Shown one piece after another: positions 1 to 7,068 of a stretch of 14,407 bases of DNA. The notes beneath the pieces were generated by a model, which worked only from the letters and a program-made list of their open reading frames with translations, made no database searches and had not been told where the DNA came from. The position numbers and the translations under genes are program-made. This stretch comes from Mollicutes bacterium (GTDB taxonomy: Bacteria; Bacillota_I; Bacilli_A; RF39; UBA660), in the NCBI GenBank assembly GCA_012841465.1, contig DUUS01000098.1, positions 1 to 14,407 of the forward strand, in the 5' to 3' direction. The number at the start of each line of letters is the position of its first letter. Positions within the stretch are counted from its first letter, which is position 1.

Positions 1-75
1 ATAATATAAAAAATATGTATATTACAAACCAAATGATCATAAAAGATTTAAAAATTATTGATATTTAATCAAGCG

Positions 76-93
76 ATGTTTCACGTGAAACAT
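76..93. promoter_or_regulatory. parS site 1 (ParB/Spo0J binding)
   Basis: Perfect 18-bp palindrome ATGTTTCACGTGAAACAT containing the 16-bp B. subtilis parS consensus TGTTTCACGTGAAACA. It is the first site of repeat copy 1 and is flanked by gcg and agg, as are sites 4 and 7. Confidence 0.92.
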
Positions 94-145
94 AGGGTTT
101 TTTAATTGTGTTTTTTTACTTTCCTTTATTTATGCGGGTTAGACA

Positions 146-163
146 ATGTTTCACGTGAAACAT
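146..163. promoter_or_regulatory. parS site 2
   Basis: Perfect parS core. Dyad symmetry extends to 22 bp (144-165, CAATG...CATTG). Second site of repeat copy 1, 70 bp from site 1. Confidence 0.92.
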
Positions 164-202
164 TGAAGTGAGCTTTCTGATTTTTTTGTTAACTAGGAGT
201 TA

Positions 203-220
203 ATGTTTCACGTGAAACAT
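203..220. promoter_or_regulatory. parS site 3
   Basis: Perfect parS core with 22-bp dyad symmetry (201-222, TAATG...CATTA). Third site of copy 1, 57 bp from site 2 and followed by a Noc-type site at 242. Confidence 0.92.
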
Positions 221-241
221 TACATTTATATATAAAGATTT

Positions 242-255
242 ATTTCCTGGGAAAT
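242..255. promoter_or_regulatory. Noc-binding-like site 1 (one mismatch)
   Basis: ATTTCCTGGGAAAT differs at one position from the known Noc-binding sequence ATTTCCCGGGAAAT. The flanks extend it to TATTTCCTGGGAAATA. It closes repeat copy 1. Noc is the DNA-binding nucleoid-occlusion paralogue of ParB in Bacilli. Confidence 0.72.
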
Positions 256-335
256 AATTAATAATATAAAAAATATGTATATTACAAACCAAATGATCAT
301 AAAAGATTTAAAAATTATTGATATTTAATCAAGCG

Positions 336-353
336 ATGTTTCACGTGAAACAT
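336..353. promoter_or_regulatory. parS site 4
   Basis: Perfect parS palindrome. First site of repeat copy 2, exactly 260 bp from site 1. Confidence 0.92.
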
Positions 354-405
354 AGGGATTTTATAATTGTTTTTTTTACTTTCCTTTGTTTATGCGGGTT
401 AGACA

Positions 406-423
406 ATGTTTCACGTGAAACAT
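406..423. promoter_or_regulatory. parS site 5
   Basis: Perfect parS palindrome with 22-bp symmetry (404-425). Second site of repeat copy 2. Confidence 0.92.
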
Positions 424-462
424 TGAAGTAATCTTTCTGAAATATTTACTGTCTGCGAGTTA

Positions 463-480
463 ATGTTTCACGTGAAACAT
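463..480. promoter_or_regulatory. parS site 6
   Basis: Perfect parS palindrome with 22-bp symmetry (461-482). Third site of repeat copy 2. The DNA just before it differs strongly from copy 1, yet the site is unchanged. Confidence 0.92.
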
Positions 481-502
481 TACAATTATATATAACAGAA
501 TT

Positions 503-516
503 ATTTCCCAGGAAAT
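503..516. promoter_or_regulatory. Noc-binding-like site 2 (one mismatch)
   Basis: ATTTCCCAGGAAAT differs from the Noc consensus at one position, and at a different base from site 1. It closes repeat copy 2, 261 bp after the first site. Confidence 0.72.
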
Positions 517-593
517 ATTTAATATAAAAAAGATGTATATTACAGACCAAATGATCATAGAAGATTTAAAAATTATTGATATTTAATCAAGCG

Positions 594-611
594 ATGTTTC
601 ACGTGAAACAT
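594..611. promoter_or_regulatory. parS site 7
   Basis: Perfect parS palindrome. First site of repeat copy 3, 258 bp from site 4. Confidence 0.92.
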
Positions 612-662
612 AGGGTTTTTATAATTGTTTTTTTACTTTCCTTTGTTTATGCGGGTTAGCCA

Positions 663-680
663 ATGTTTCACGTGAAACAT
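663..680. promoter_or_regulatory. parS site 8
   Basis: Perfect parS palindrome with 22-bp symmetry (661-682). Second site of repeat copy 3. Confidence 0.92.
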
Positions 681-718
681 TGAAGTGAGCTTTCTGATTT
701 TTTTGTAATCTGACAGTT

Positions 719-736
719 ATGTTTCACGTGAAACAT
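719..736. promoter_or_regulatory. parS site 9
   Basis: Perfect 18-bp parS palindrome. Third and last site of repeat copy 3. Its outer flanks have lost the extended symmetry seen at sites 3 and 6. Confidence 0.92.
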
Positions 737-813
737 TGTTTTGGAATATCAAAATTATTTTTAATACAAAGAAATTTTAGATTGACAAAAAAATGGTAAA
801 AAAAGGGATTATT

Positions 814-827
814 ATTTCCCGGGAAAT
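814..827. promoter_or_regulatory. Noc-binding site 3 (perfect consensus)
   Basis: Exact ATTTCCCGGGAAAT inside a 20-bp perfect palindrome, ATTATTTCCCGGGAAATAAT (811-830). It lies between the parS array and the gyrA terminator and is the only one of the three with full consensus. Confidence 0.82.
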
Positions 828-840
828 AATTTTATTGCAA

Positions 841-879
841 TAAAAAACAATTTCGCATGTTTAAAGTTTGCGAAATTGT
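841..879 (-). terminator. Intrinsic terminator of the recF-gyrB-gyrA unit
   Basis: On the minus strand there is a perfect 11-bp stem (ACAATTTCGCA paired with TGCGAAATTGT; arms 869-879 and 847-857) with an 11-nt loop. A T-rich tail follows (A run at 842-847 on the plus strand). It lies 43 bp past the gyrA stop and insulates the parS array from gyrase transcription. Confidence 0.88.
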
Positions 880-921
880 AAAATCTGTATTTTAATACTG
901 ATACCAAATTTTGATAATCTG

Positions 922-3378
922 TTATTCTTGTTGTTTAGTTTCAAAATCAAATTCTTCTAGTAAGCTAAAGGTAGATACTTCTTGGTTGTCTTTTAAATTG
1001 ATTAGTTTTGTTCCTTGAGTAACTCTGCTTAATTGAGATACTTGATCTAGAGGTAGTCTAATAACTGTTCCTTCATTGGTAATTATTATTATTTCTTTTT
1101 GATCGTTGATTCTCTTGAATGCTTTTATATTACCGTTTCTTTTAGTAATGTTAAGTGTTTTAACACCTTTTCCGCCTCGTCTTGTTTTGCGGTATTCAGA
1201 TACAAATGTTTTTTTACCATAACCTTTTTCAGTTATTATTAAAAGATTTCCATCGTCATAAGCTACTTCTAAGCCAATACATTCTGAGTTGTCTAAGGTT
1301 ATTCCTTTTACTCCTGAAGCTGTACGTCCCATTATTCTTACTTCGTCTTCTGGGAATACGATCATTTTACCATTTGCTGAGGCTAATAGAATGTTAGCGT
1401 TTCCTTTTGTTTTTCTAACGCCTATTAATTCATCGTTTCCTCTTAGTTTAATACATATCTTTCCTGTTACTCTAATAGAATCGAATTCTTCTATTTTGGT
1501 TCGTTTTACTATACCTTTTTTAGTAGCAAAGACAAAGTTTTTGAAATCATTATCTGAAGATAACGGTATTATTGAGTTTACTGCTTCATCTGTCTCTAAA
1601 GGAAGTAAATTTATTATAGGTAATCCTTTACTTTGACGTGAATATTCTGGAATTTCATATCCTTTTAAGCGATATACTTTTCCTTTGTTTGTAAAGAATA
1701 ATATATAGTCATGAGTTGATAGGTTTAGCATATGTTCAACAAAGTCTTCTTCGTTAGTTGCCATTCCTTTTACCCCAACTCCTCCTCTGTTTTGAAGTCG
1801 ATATGTTTCAGAATTTATTCTCTTTATATAACCTTTTTCGGTTAAGGTAACTATTATATTTTCTTCTGGTATTAAAGATTCATCTTCAATAAATTCGATT
1901 GCGGTCATATCTATGTTTGTTTTTCTTTCATCACCGTATTTATCTCTTATTTCGATTAGTTCTTCTTTAATTACTTCTAGAATTCTTTGTTCACTTGATA
2001 AAATTAGTTTAAGTTCTTCGATTTTTAATAGTAGTTGTCTTAATTCTTCTTCGATTTTTTCTTTTTCAAGTCCGGTTAGCCTTCTTAGTTTCATTTCAAG
2101 AATAGCTTCGGCTTGAATTTCAGATAAACCAAATTTATCCATTAAGCCTTGTTTTGCTTCACTATCTTTTTTAGAGCCTCTGATTAATTTGATAACTTCA
2201 TCGATAAAGTCTAAAGCTATTTTTAATCCTTCTTGGATATGAGCTGCTTTTTCACATTTATCTAAATCAAATTGAGTTCTTCTTACTATTACGCTTTTTT
2301 GAAAGTTTACATAGTGTTCAAGAATTTTTGATAAACCTAGTGTTTTTGGTATTTGATCAACTAACATTAGGAAGTTTATTCCGAAATTAGTTTGAAGTTG
2401 AGTGTGTTTATATAAATTGTTTAAAAGTACATTAGGGTTATAATCTTTTTTAACATCGATTACTATTCTAATACCTTCTAATGCTGATTCATCAGTTAAG
2501 TTAGCAACTCCATCTAGTTGTTTATCTCTTACCATTTCGGCTATTTTTCTAATTATGTTATTAAAGTTTACTTGATATGGAATCTCAGTTATTATTAATC
2601 TTGATCTACCATTTTTTTCTTCGATTTCAACTTTTCCTCTTACAGTAATGCTTCCTTTTCCGGTATCAAAAGCTTTTTTAATACCACTGTTTCCAAGGAT
2701 AATACCACCTGTAGGAAAGTCTGGTCCTTTAATATGCTCCATTAGTTCAAGAGTAGTTATTTCAGGATTATCAATATAAGCAATTGTTGCATTTATTGAT
2801 TCAGTTAAGTTATGTGGGGGAATGTTAGTTGCCATTCCGACTGCAATTCCCATATTTCCATTTACTAAAATGTTTGGAAATCTTGATGGTAGAACTACTG
2901 GTTCGATGCTTTCATCATCATAACTTGGGGTAAAATCTACAGCATTTTTATTTATATCTCTTAGTAATTCACTTGATATCTTTGCTAGTCTTGCTTCAGT
3001 ATATCTTGATGCTGCTGGGATAGATCCATCTGGTGCACCAAATGCTCCCTTACCATCAATAAGTGGATATCGATATGTAAAGTCTTGAGCCATTCTTGCC
3101 ATCGTATCATAAATAGCCGTATCACCATGAGGATGATATTGCATAACTTTACCACATGTTGTCGCACTTTTTTTATGAGGTTTATCGTGAGTTATACCTT
3201 CTGAGTGAAATGTATAAAGAAGTCTTCTATGAACTGGCTTTAATCCATCTCTTACATCTGGTATTGCTCTTGATACAATAACACTCATTGAATAATCTAA
3301 AAAGGAGTCTTTTATTTCATTATCAATACTTATTTCGCTAAAATTATCTCTTTTTTCTATTTCTAAATCTTTTTCCAT
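922..3378 (-). CDS. gyrA: DNA gyrase subunit A
   Basis: 818 aa, normal for the family. GyrA breaks and rejoins DNA in the A2B2 gyrase that introduces negative supercoils. The N-terminal breakage-reunion domain has the VSRAIPDVRDGLKPVHRR block (35-52), YHPHGD at 81-86 and catalytic Tyr126 in RYTEAR. A long coiled-coil region spans roughly 370-485. The C-terminal beta-pinwheel runs from about 505 to 810. Its GyrA-box is QNRGGVG (529-535), weaker than the usual Q-K/R-RGG-K/R-G. A second basic loop, TRRGGKG, is at 732-738. Around the active site the usual GNFGS...DSAAAMRYTE is replaced by GAFGAPDGSIPAASRYTE, and residue 87 is Thr where E. coli has Ser83. The ATG follows a GGGAGGA ribosome site overlapping the gyrB stop. 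It is last in the recF-gyrB-gyrA operon. GyrA rather than ParC is favoured by linkage, the RMAQDFxYRYPL block and the full pinwheel. Confidence 0.96.
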   Translation of the reverse strand: MEKDLEIEKRDNFSEISIDNEIKDSFLDYSMSVIVSRAIPDVRDGLKPVHRRLLYTFHSEGITHDKPHKKSATTCGKVMQYHPHGDTAIYDTMARMAQDFTYRYPLIDGKGAFGAPDGSIPAASRYTEARLAKISSELLRDINKNAVDFTPSYDDESIEPVVLPSRFPNILVNGNMGIAVGMATNIPPHNLTESINATIAYIDNPEITTLELMEHIKGPDFPTGGIILGNSGIKKAFDTGKGSITVRGKVEIEEKNGRSRLIITEIPYQVNFNNIIRKIAEMVRDKQLDGVANLTDESALEGIRIVIDVKKDYNPNVLLNNLYKHTQLQTNFGINFLMLVDQIPKTLGLSKILEHYVNFQKSVIVRRTQFDLDKCEKAAHIQEGLKIALDFIDEVIKLIRGSKKDSEAKQGLMDKFGLSEIQAEAILEMKLRRLTGLEKEKIEEELRQLLLKIEELKLILSSEQRILEVIKEELIEIRDKYGDERKTNIDMTAIEFIEDESLIPEENIIVTLTEKGYIKRINSETYRLQNRGGVGVKGMATNEEDFVEHMLNLSTHDYILFFTNKGKVYRLKGYEIPEYSRQSKGLPIINLLPLETDEAVNSIIPLSSDNDFKNFVFATKKGIVKRTKIEEFDSIRVTGKICIKLRGNDELIGVRKTKGNANILLASANGKMIVFPEDEVRIMGRTASGVKGITLDNSECIGLEVAYDDGNLLIITEKGYGKKTFVSEYRKTRRGGKGVKTLNITKRNGNIKAFKRINDQKEIIIITNEGTVIRLPLDQVSQLSRVTQGTKLINLKDNQEVSTFSLLEEFDFETKQQE

Positions 3379-3387
3379 ATGTCCTCC

Positions 3388-5313
3388 CTATATATCTAAG
3401 TTCTTAACATTAAGAGCGTTTTCTTCAATAAACTTTCTTCTTGGAGCTACTTCTTCGCCCATTAATAATGTAAACATCTCATCTGCTAGTACTGCATCTT
3501 CAATATTAATTTTTAGTAATGTTCTTTCATTTACATCCATTGTGGTTACTCTTAGGTCAATAGCATCCATCTCACCTAGTCCTTTTTGTCTACTTACTAC
3601 AACTTTTTTTCTAGTTTCTTCTGGAAACGTTTCTAAATATGCATCTTTTTCATTGTCTGTTAATACATATTTAACTGTTTTACCATGGGTTATCTTATAT
3701 AAAGGTGGTTGAGCTGCATAAACATGACCATTTTCGATTAGTGGTTTAAAGAAGCGATATAAGAATGTTAAAAGCAGTGTTCTTATGTGAGCACCATCTA
3801 CATCCGCGTCTGTCATTAATATAATTTTATGGTATCTCAGTTTAGAAATATCAAATTCATCGCCTATACTCGTTCCAAATGCGGTTATTAAACTTCTTAT
3901 CTCTTCGTTTGCTAAAATTTTATCTAATCTTGATTTTTCTACGTTTAGTATTTTTCCTTTAATAGGAAGAATTGCTTGAGTATGAGGATTTCTTCCAAGT
4001 TTAGCAGATCCCATTGCTGAGTCCCCTTCGACTATGAACAGTTCTCGTTCATGAGGGTCTTTACTTGAGCAGTCTGCTAGTTTTCCCCACTGGTTAGTTA
4101 AATCAAGTCCGCCTTTAGTTCTTGAAAGTTCTCTGGCTTTTTTTGCTGCCATTCTTGCTCTAGATGCAAGCAGGGCTTTTTCAACTATTTTTTTAGCAGT
4201 ACTTGGATTTTCCATTAAAAATCGTTCTAAGTCGGTTCCAAATATGTCTGACGCTATTTTTCTTACCTCAGCATTACCAAGTCTTCCTTTTGTTTGTCCT
4301 TCAAATTGCGGATCAGGATGTTTACAAGAAATTACTAGTACTAATCCTTCTCTTACATCATCGCCAGATAGTGATTCATCATTATCTTTAAGCATTTTAC
4401 TTTTTCTTGCATAGTTATTAATTATTCTTGTTAAGGCATTTCTTACACCTTCTTCATGGGTTCCACCATCATGTGTGTTTATATTGTTAACAAAAGATAA
4501 AGTAAGATTATTATAAGAATTGTTATATTGCATTGCTACTTCAATTATAACATCATCTTTTTCATTTTCAGTAGTGATTATTTCATCGTGGATAGGTTGA
4601 TTATTACGGTTTAGATAACTTACATATTCTTCTAAACCACCATTATATAAAAACTCTTCTTTCTTTTTTTCTATCTCACGGTCATCACATAAAATGATTC
4701 TTAATCCTTTATTTAAAAATGCTAGTTCTCTAACTCTTGTTTTTAGTAATTCATAGTCAAAGTCAGTTGTTTCTTTAAATATTTCTGGATCTGGTTTAAA
4801 AGTTACTGTAGTTCCAGTTCTTTCTTTATCACATTTAGCAATTACTGATAGTGGAGATACTGTTTTACCACCACGTTCAAATTTCATATAGTGAACTTTT
4901 TCATTTTGATATACAGTTACCTCAAGCCAGCTACTAAGTGCGTTTACAACAGAAGCACCTACTCCATGTAGTCCACCCGATACCTTATAACTGCCGCCAC
5001 CAAACTTTCCTCCGGCATGAAGCACAGTATAAACTGTTTCAACTGTTGATATTCCGGTTTTTTCATGAATACCAGTAGGTACTCCTCTTCCGTCATCTTT
5101 TATTGTTATTGAATTATCTTTATTAATAATTATTTCAATATCATCACAATATCCAGCCATTGCTTCATCAATCGCATTATCTACTATTTCCCATATTAAG
5201 TGATGTAGACCTCTTACACCAGTTGTTCCAATATACATTCCTGGTCTTTTTCTTACAGCTTCTAAGCCTTCTAATACTTGAATATCACTTGAATCATAAT
5301 GTTTATCATCCAT
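3388..5313 (-). CDS. gyrB: DNA gyrase subunit B
   Basis: 641 aa, as in B. subtilis (638). GyrB supplies the ATPase and part of the DNA-cleavage site of gyrase. Visible in order: [15 protein letters not shown] (15-29); the GHKL ATPase motifs [11 protein letters not shown] (41-51, Glu42 and Asn46) and DDGRGVP (73-79); [15 protein letters not shown] (113-127); the TOPRIM elements EGDSA (429-433) and [15 protein letters not shown] (501-515). The C-terminal tail is EPRR-like and ends VKNLDI as in Bacillus. Unusual residues are EGDSAM in place of the near-invariant EGDSAG (Met434) and [10 protein letters not shown] in place of QRYKGLGEMN (574-583). The ATG is preceded by AGAGGAG and overlaps the end of recF by 8 bp, so translation is probably coupled. 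It is followed 9 bp later by gyrA. Confidence 0.97.
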   Translation of the reverse strand: MDDKHYDSSDIQVLEGLEAVRKRPGMYIGTTGVRGLHHLIWEIVDNAIDEAMAGYCDDIEIIINKDNSITIKDDGRGVPTGIHEKTGISTVETVYTVLHAGGKFGGGSYKVSGGLHGVGASVVNALSSWLEVTVYQNEKVHYMKFERGGKTVSPLSVIAKCDKERTGTTVTFKPDPEIFKETTDFDYELLKTRVRELAFLNKGLRIILCDDREIEKKKEEFLYNGGLEEYVSYLNRNNQPIHDEIITTENEKDDVIIEVAMQYNNSYNNLTLSFVNNINTHDGGTHEEGVRNALTRIINNYARKSKMLKDNDESLSGDDVREGLVLVISCKHPDPQFEGQTKGRLGNAEVRKIASDIFGTDLERFLMENPSTAKKIVEKALLASRARMAAKKARELSRTKGGLDLTNQWGKLADCSSKDPHERELFIVEGDSAMGSAKLGRNPHTQAILPIKGKILNVEKSRLDKILANEEIRSLITAFGTSIGDEFDISKLRYHKIILMTDADVDGAHIRTLLLTFLYRFFKPLIENGHVYAAQPPLYKITHGKTVKYVLTDNEKDAYLETFPEETRKKVVVSRQKGLGEMDAIDLRVTTMDVNERTLLKINIEDAVLADEMFTLLMGEEVAPRRKFIEENALNVKNLDI

Positions 5314-6403
5314 AAATAGTCTCCTCTATCTTTCCTTCTTTTATAGTAAATATTTTACTTTTTTTTAATTTTTCTTCTTCTAGGTGTTTTAAATCTGTTG
5401 TTGTTATAAATATTTGCATATCATCTTTTAATAAATTTAATATCTTATTGATTTTTTCTTTATCAAGTTCACTAAACAAATCATCTAGTATTAAGATAGG
5501 ATTTGTTTTAGTTGTTTCTTTAAAAATGTTTATTTCAGAGAGTTTAAATGCTATTACTGCATTTTTCTTTTCTCCTTCAGATAAATAATTTTTAGCTATT
5601 ATATCTTGATAATAAAAAATAAAATCATCTAGATGGATCCCGATTGTTGTATTTCCATAGTTTATATCTTTCATTATTAACTTATTGTATTTGTTTTTTA
5701 ATTTTTCTTTGGTAATATCGTTATAATCTGATATATACTTTAAAGTAAGTCCTTCTTTACCAGTTATTTCTTTAAAATAATTGTCTAAATACTTATTTAT
5801 ATTATTAATGAAGTTATTTCTTATTTCATTTATAATTAATCCATATTCAATTAGTTTGTCAGTTAAAATATATAAAAATTCTTTATTTGAATTTTCTTTT
5901 AAATTAACATTTTTTAAATAAGTATTTCTTTGTTTTAAAATCTTATTATATATTGATAATGTCTTTAAATATTTATTATCAAGTTGTGATATTTCAATAT
6001 TAATAAGCTGCCTGTGAACACTAGGACTATCTTTAATTAATTTTAAATCCTCAGTATTAAAACAAACTATATTAATATTTGAAATATAATCACTAAATTT
6101 TCTTATTTGATTATTATCAATATAAACTTTCTTAGTTTGTTTATCAAAGGTAATTTTATAATCACTTGATATCTTATCATTAATAGTACCTATTATTGAA
6201 AAAGCATCTTGATTGTTATTAACTAGTGAGTTATCAACATTAGTTCTAAAAGATTTAGTTAGTGCTAAATAATAGATAGCTTCAACAATATTTGTTTTAC
6301 CAACTCCGTTATTACCAATTATGATATTTTTATTATTTGAAAAGTTAAAAGTTTGGTTTTCATAATTTCTAAAATTTGTTAGTTTAATTTTGGTTATTTG
6401 CAT
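5306..6403 (-). CDS. recF: DNA replication/repair protein RecF
   Basis: 365 aa SMC-like ABC ATPase that works with RecO and RecR to load RecA at single-strand gaps. Walker A is GNNGVGKT (30-37), the signature region is LSEGEKKN (274-281) and Walker B is [12 protein letters not shown] (303-314). Several normally strict motifs are altered: SGPHRDD is IGIHLDD (254-260), GSPxxRRRFLD is [11 protein letters not shown] (126-136), and SxGQ is SEGE. The fold and position still make RecF clear. I chose the ATG at 6401-6403 because AGAGGGG lies 6 nt upstream and [14 protein letters not shown] aligns with the family start. An in-frame ATG 7 codons upstream lacks this support. The stop overlaps gyrB. Confidence 0.93.
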   Translation of the reverse strand: MQITKIKLTNFRNYENQTFNFSNNKNIIIGNNGVGKTNIVEAIYYLALTKSFRTNVDNSLVNNNQDAFSIIGTINDKISSDYKITFDKQTKKVYIDNNQIRKFSDYISNINIVCFNTEDLKLIKDSPSVHRQLINIEISQLDNKYLKTLSIYNKILKQRNTYLKNVNLKENSNKEFLYILTDKLIEYGLIINEIRNNFINNINKYLDNYFKEITGKEGLTLKYISDYNDITKEKLKNKYNKLIMKDINYGNTTIGIHLDDFIFYYQDIIAKNYLSEGEKKNAVIAFKLSEINIFKETTKTNPILILDDLFSELDKEKINKILNLLKDDMQIFITTTDLKHLEEEKLKKSKIFTIKEGKIEETIYG

Positions 6404-6435
6404 TTTTTCCCCTCTTTTAAGCATTTTAAATAATA

Positions 6436-6468
6436 AAATAGGTATGGCAGGTACTCCTATACCTATTT
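6436..6468 (-). terminator. Intrinsic terminator after comK, in the recF leader
   Basis: A perfect 10-bp inverted repeat (AAATAGGTAT at 6436-6445 and ATACCTATTT at 6459-6468) with a 13-nt interior that can form a further short AGG/CCT helix. On the minus strand it is followed by a T-rich, interrupted tail. It lies 37 bp past the comK stop and overlaps the probable start site of the recF promoter. Confidence 0.65.
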
Positions 6469-6470
6469 AA

Positions 6471-6479
6471 ATTATAGCA
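6471..6479 (-). promoter_or_regulatory. Extended -10 promoter for recF-gyrB-gyrA
   Basis: The minus strand reads TGCTATAAT, a perfect extended -10. No good -35 is present (TTTAAT at 17-bp spacing), which is common for extended -10 promoters. Transcription would start near 6464, about 60 nt upstream of the recF start codon. Confidence 0.6.
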
Positions 6480-6505
6480 CATAATGGTTGATAATTAAAT
6501 ACTTA

Positions 6506-6955
6506 TTACCGTTTTCCACTTCTTTTTCTTATTGTAGATTCTAGCATAGAAGCTCTTAAAATTTGATTTTTTAAAATGTACTCACTAATTTCAATTTCAA
6601 CCTTTTGATTGTTCATAAACTCTAGCACCATTTTGTCTTCAAAAGCATAATATCCTTTAATATTATTTAAACTGATCCAAGCACAATCTTTTAATCTTGG
6701 TGATGATGTTGGAAAAAAGACAATATTATTATCTTCAGATATTATAATTGGAGCTTTATATCTTAGACCTGTTAAATGAGTTGTTCCTTTTTGCCTCCCT
6801 TCAAAGGTACTTCCATAATACTTACAACTCTCATCCATTATTTTAGAAGTTCTTGCACTTAGTACATAAGTTTTATTATCTTCATAAATAATTGTTTCTT
6901 CTTTACTAAGGGGTATTATTGCGAGAGTCTTATCGTTGATTTCATAATTTTTCAA
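6506..6955 (-). CDS. comK: ComK-family competence transcription factor
   Basis: 149 aa. In B. subtilis ComK is the master activator of natural competence and binds paired A/T boxes in minor grooves. It matches ComK through most of its length: NYEINDKTLAIIP near the start, then DESCKYYGSTFEGRQKGT, then KAPIIISEDNNIVFFPTSSP, then CAWISLNNI, and an ILKNQILRA segment near the end. B. subtilis ComK (192 aa) continues about 35-40 residues further and includes the FMLYP MecA-binding region, which is absent here. The start is most likely TTG at 6953-6955, 8 nt after a perfect AGGAGG. A GTG three codons earlier overlaps the ribosome site. The gene occupies the dnaN-recF interval, where many Bacilli have yaaA/rlbA, and has terminators on both sides, so it is probably expressed alone. 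Targets in this organism are unknown. Confidence 0.85.
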   Translation of the reverse strand: MKNYEINDKTLAIIPLSKEETIIYEDNKTYVLSARTSKIMDESCKYYGSTFEGRQKGTTHLTGLRYKAPIIISEDNNIVFFPTSSPRLKDCAWISLNNIKGYYAFEDKMVLEFMNNQKVEIEISEYILKNQILRASMLESTIRKRSGKR

Positions 6956-7038
6956 AACATTCACCTCCTGACAGGGAGTTATTAAAACATAAGTTTTTGT
7001 CGAAAATTGTCTAATTTTGTTGAAAAAATATAAATATT

Positions 7039-7068
7039 AAAAAAATGAGATTTTTAATATCTCATTTT
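7039..7068 (-). terminator. Intrinsic terminator of dnaN
   Basis: A 10-bp perfect stem on the minus strand (AAAATGAGAT / ATCTCATTTT; arms 7059-7068 and 7042-7051) with a 7-nt loop. A run of seven T follows (plus-strand A run 7039-7045). The hairpin overlaps the dnaN stop codon and separates dnaA-dnaN from comK. Confidence 0.85.

Larger units (their letters stand above)
1..736. repeat. Tandem array of ~260-bp units carrying parS and Noc-type sites
   Basis: Three direct copies begin near 1, 261 and 519. The first 97 bases of copies 1 and 2 (1-97 and 261-357) are identical. Each copy has three parS palindromes with the same internal spacing (70, 57, then about 132 bp to the next copy; 69 and 56 in copy 3). 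Copies 1 and 2 each end with a Noc-type palindrome. Copy 3 diverges after its third parS, and a Noc-type site follows about 80 bp later. I see no coding potential. Copies differ by substitutions and small indels, so this is not a simple assembly duplication. The window starts at a unit boundary, so more copies may lie to the left. The centromere-like role is inferred from the sites. Confidence 0.93.

Noticed and set aside
782..815. TTGACA at 782-787 as a promoter next to the parS array
   Set aside because: No acceptable -10 lies at 16-18 bp spacing and no gene follows on the plus strand, since gyrA is read from the opposite strand.
1..840. CRISPR array interpretation of the regular repeats
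   Set aside because: The repeats are 18-22 bp perfect palindromes matching parS, and the intervening DNA is itself repeated with a 260-bp period rather than consisting of unique spacers.
1289..1636. Plus-strand open frame inside gyrA (and similar ones at 1182, 1913 and 4203, and on the minus strand at 2985)
   Set aside because: They are antisense or out-of-frame shadows of the strongly conserved gyrA and gyrB coding sequence, with no ribosome site or recognisable protein.
6984..7018. ComK-box-like AAAA/TTTT pairs upstream of comK, suggesting autoregulation
   Set aside because: The spacers are 6 and 8 bases rather than the 5 of a proper ComK half-box. Such A/T runs are expected by chance in DNA this AT-rich.
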